Shown here: positions 5,220-5,592 of the stretch, piece after piece
Layout: the number at the start of each line of letters is the position of its first letter
How positions within the stretch are numbered: the first letter of the stretch is position 1
NCBI GenBank assembly: GCA_039190895.1
Contig: JBCCXY010000162.1
Location: 1 to 5,592, forward strand
From: Ovoidimarina sp039190895
Lineage (GTDB): Bacteria; Pseudomonadota; Alphaproteobacteria; Rhodobacterales; Rhodobacteraceae
Length of the DNA stretch: 5,592 bases
Direction of reading: 5' to 3'
The notes under the pieces: generated by a model
The model's input: only the letters and a program-made list of their open reading frames with translations
What the model was told of the DNA's origin: nothing
The model's database searches: none
Translations under genes and position numbers: made by a program

Positions 5220-5592
5220 TCAGTCAGAGGTGACTTCAACAACATGTTTAAGTTCCTTTTCCTCCATCCAATTTTTGAAATTAGAGCGAATATCGTCATT
5301 GAGCATAAGTGTAAAATGATTTGGGTCAGCTAGGTAAAGGCAATGCCTCATTACAGTGTACGGGTTAAGCTCGAACGCCATCTCACTCTTGTATTCTTTC
5401 ACTCGCGCAATCGTTTCGCGCATATAATAGTTAAATCGTCCACGGCTAATGCCGGGATAAAGGTCTGTAATTCTGTCAACAAATCCATCCACCTTGAAAT
5501 CCTCAAACTCAAAATCTGGAAAAAAGTGATTGGCAATCCGCAAGAACGAAAAAGCGTTCAGCGGATGGAAAGTATGCGACTTAATGCTATGC
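5220..5592 (-). CDS. Hypothetical protein, 5' end beyond the window
   Basis: A minus-strand coding region converging on rnd. A TTG at 5543 could give 107 residues. However, the frame stays open to the right edge (first full codon at 5591–5589), adding HSIKSHTFHPLNAFSF, so 123 residues are visible and the start is probably outside. The protein is acidic and aromatic-rich (HFFPDFEFEDFKVDGF, RFNYYMRETIARV), with no membrane helix, signal peptide or known catalytic motif, and looks like a C-terminal helical portion of a larger soluble protein. I do not recognise the family. Its DNA is much lower in GC than rnd (23 of 60 bases on the line 5281–5340), which suggests accessory or horizontally acquired material. 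The stop at 5220–5222 is 119 nt from the rnd stop. The gap holds only the stem-loop at 5114–5139 and no other gene. Confidence 0.6.
   Translation of the reverse strand, partial: HSIKSHTFHPLNAFSFLRIANHFFPDFEFEDFKVDGFVDRITDLYPGISRGRFNYYMRETIARVKEYKSEMAFELNPYTVMRHCLYLADPNHFTLMLNDDIRSNFKNWMEEKELKHVVEVTSD

Noticed and set aside
1..5592. CRISPR array, insertion sequence or transposase
   Set aside because: No regularly spaced repeats, no terminal inverted repeats with target duplications and no transposase-like protein were seen on either strand.

Overview
The window reads as the chromosome of an alphaproteobacterium, most likely of the Rhodobacterales/Roseobacter type. This rests on the very GC-rich purM–purN–rnd block with strong G/C bias at third codon positions, the alphaproteobacterial flavour of those three proteins, and a chromosomal tRNA with an encoded CCA. 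No species can be named from the sequence alone.

There are three compositional zones. Bases 1–1596 are lower in GC (28 of 60 bases on the line 61–120, counted by eye). They carry a metallo-beta-lactamase-fold hydrolase followed by a membrane protein whose reading frame is broken at a T6 run. This zone stops at the 3' end of a tRNA gene (1597–1673, minus strand, anticodon CAT, probably the Ile2 isoacceptor), which has its own recognisable promoter. Bases 1787–5100 are GC-rich backbone (43 of 60 on the line 4681–4740). They hold a small four-helix membrane protein (ABZJ_00895-like), then purM, purN and rnd on the plus strand. From about 5140 the composition drops again (23 of 60 on the line 5281–5340), and a convergent minus-strand gene of unknown function enters from the right edge.

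PurM and PurN belong to de novo purine biosynthesis: PurN makes FGAR from GAR (step 3) and PurM makes AIR from FGAM (step 5). Their genes overlap by 4 bp (GTGA) and are surely co-translated. rnd (RNase D, a 3'-5' exonuclease acting on tRNA precursors and other RNA) follows 39 nt later, a spacing compatible with one operon. A perfect 8-bp GC hairpin sits between the small membrane gene and purM, with the purM Shine-Dalgarno in its loop.

The most interesting part is the left end. A translationally overlapping pair, a ComEC-type MBL hydrolase and a multi-pass membrane protein, lies directly against a tRNA 3' end, the classical integration site for genomic islands. No integrase, attachment-site duplication, insertion sequence or CRISPR array is visible inside the window. 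The island reading and any defence role are therefore inference.
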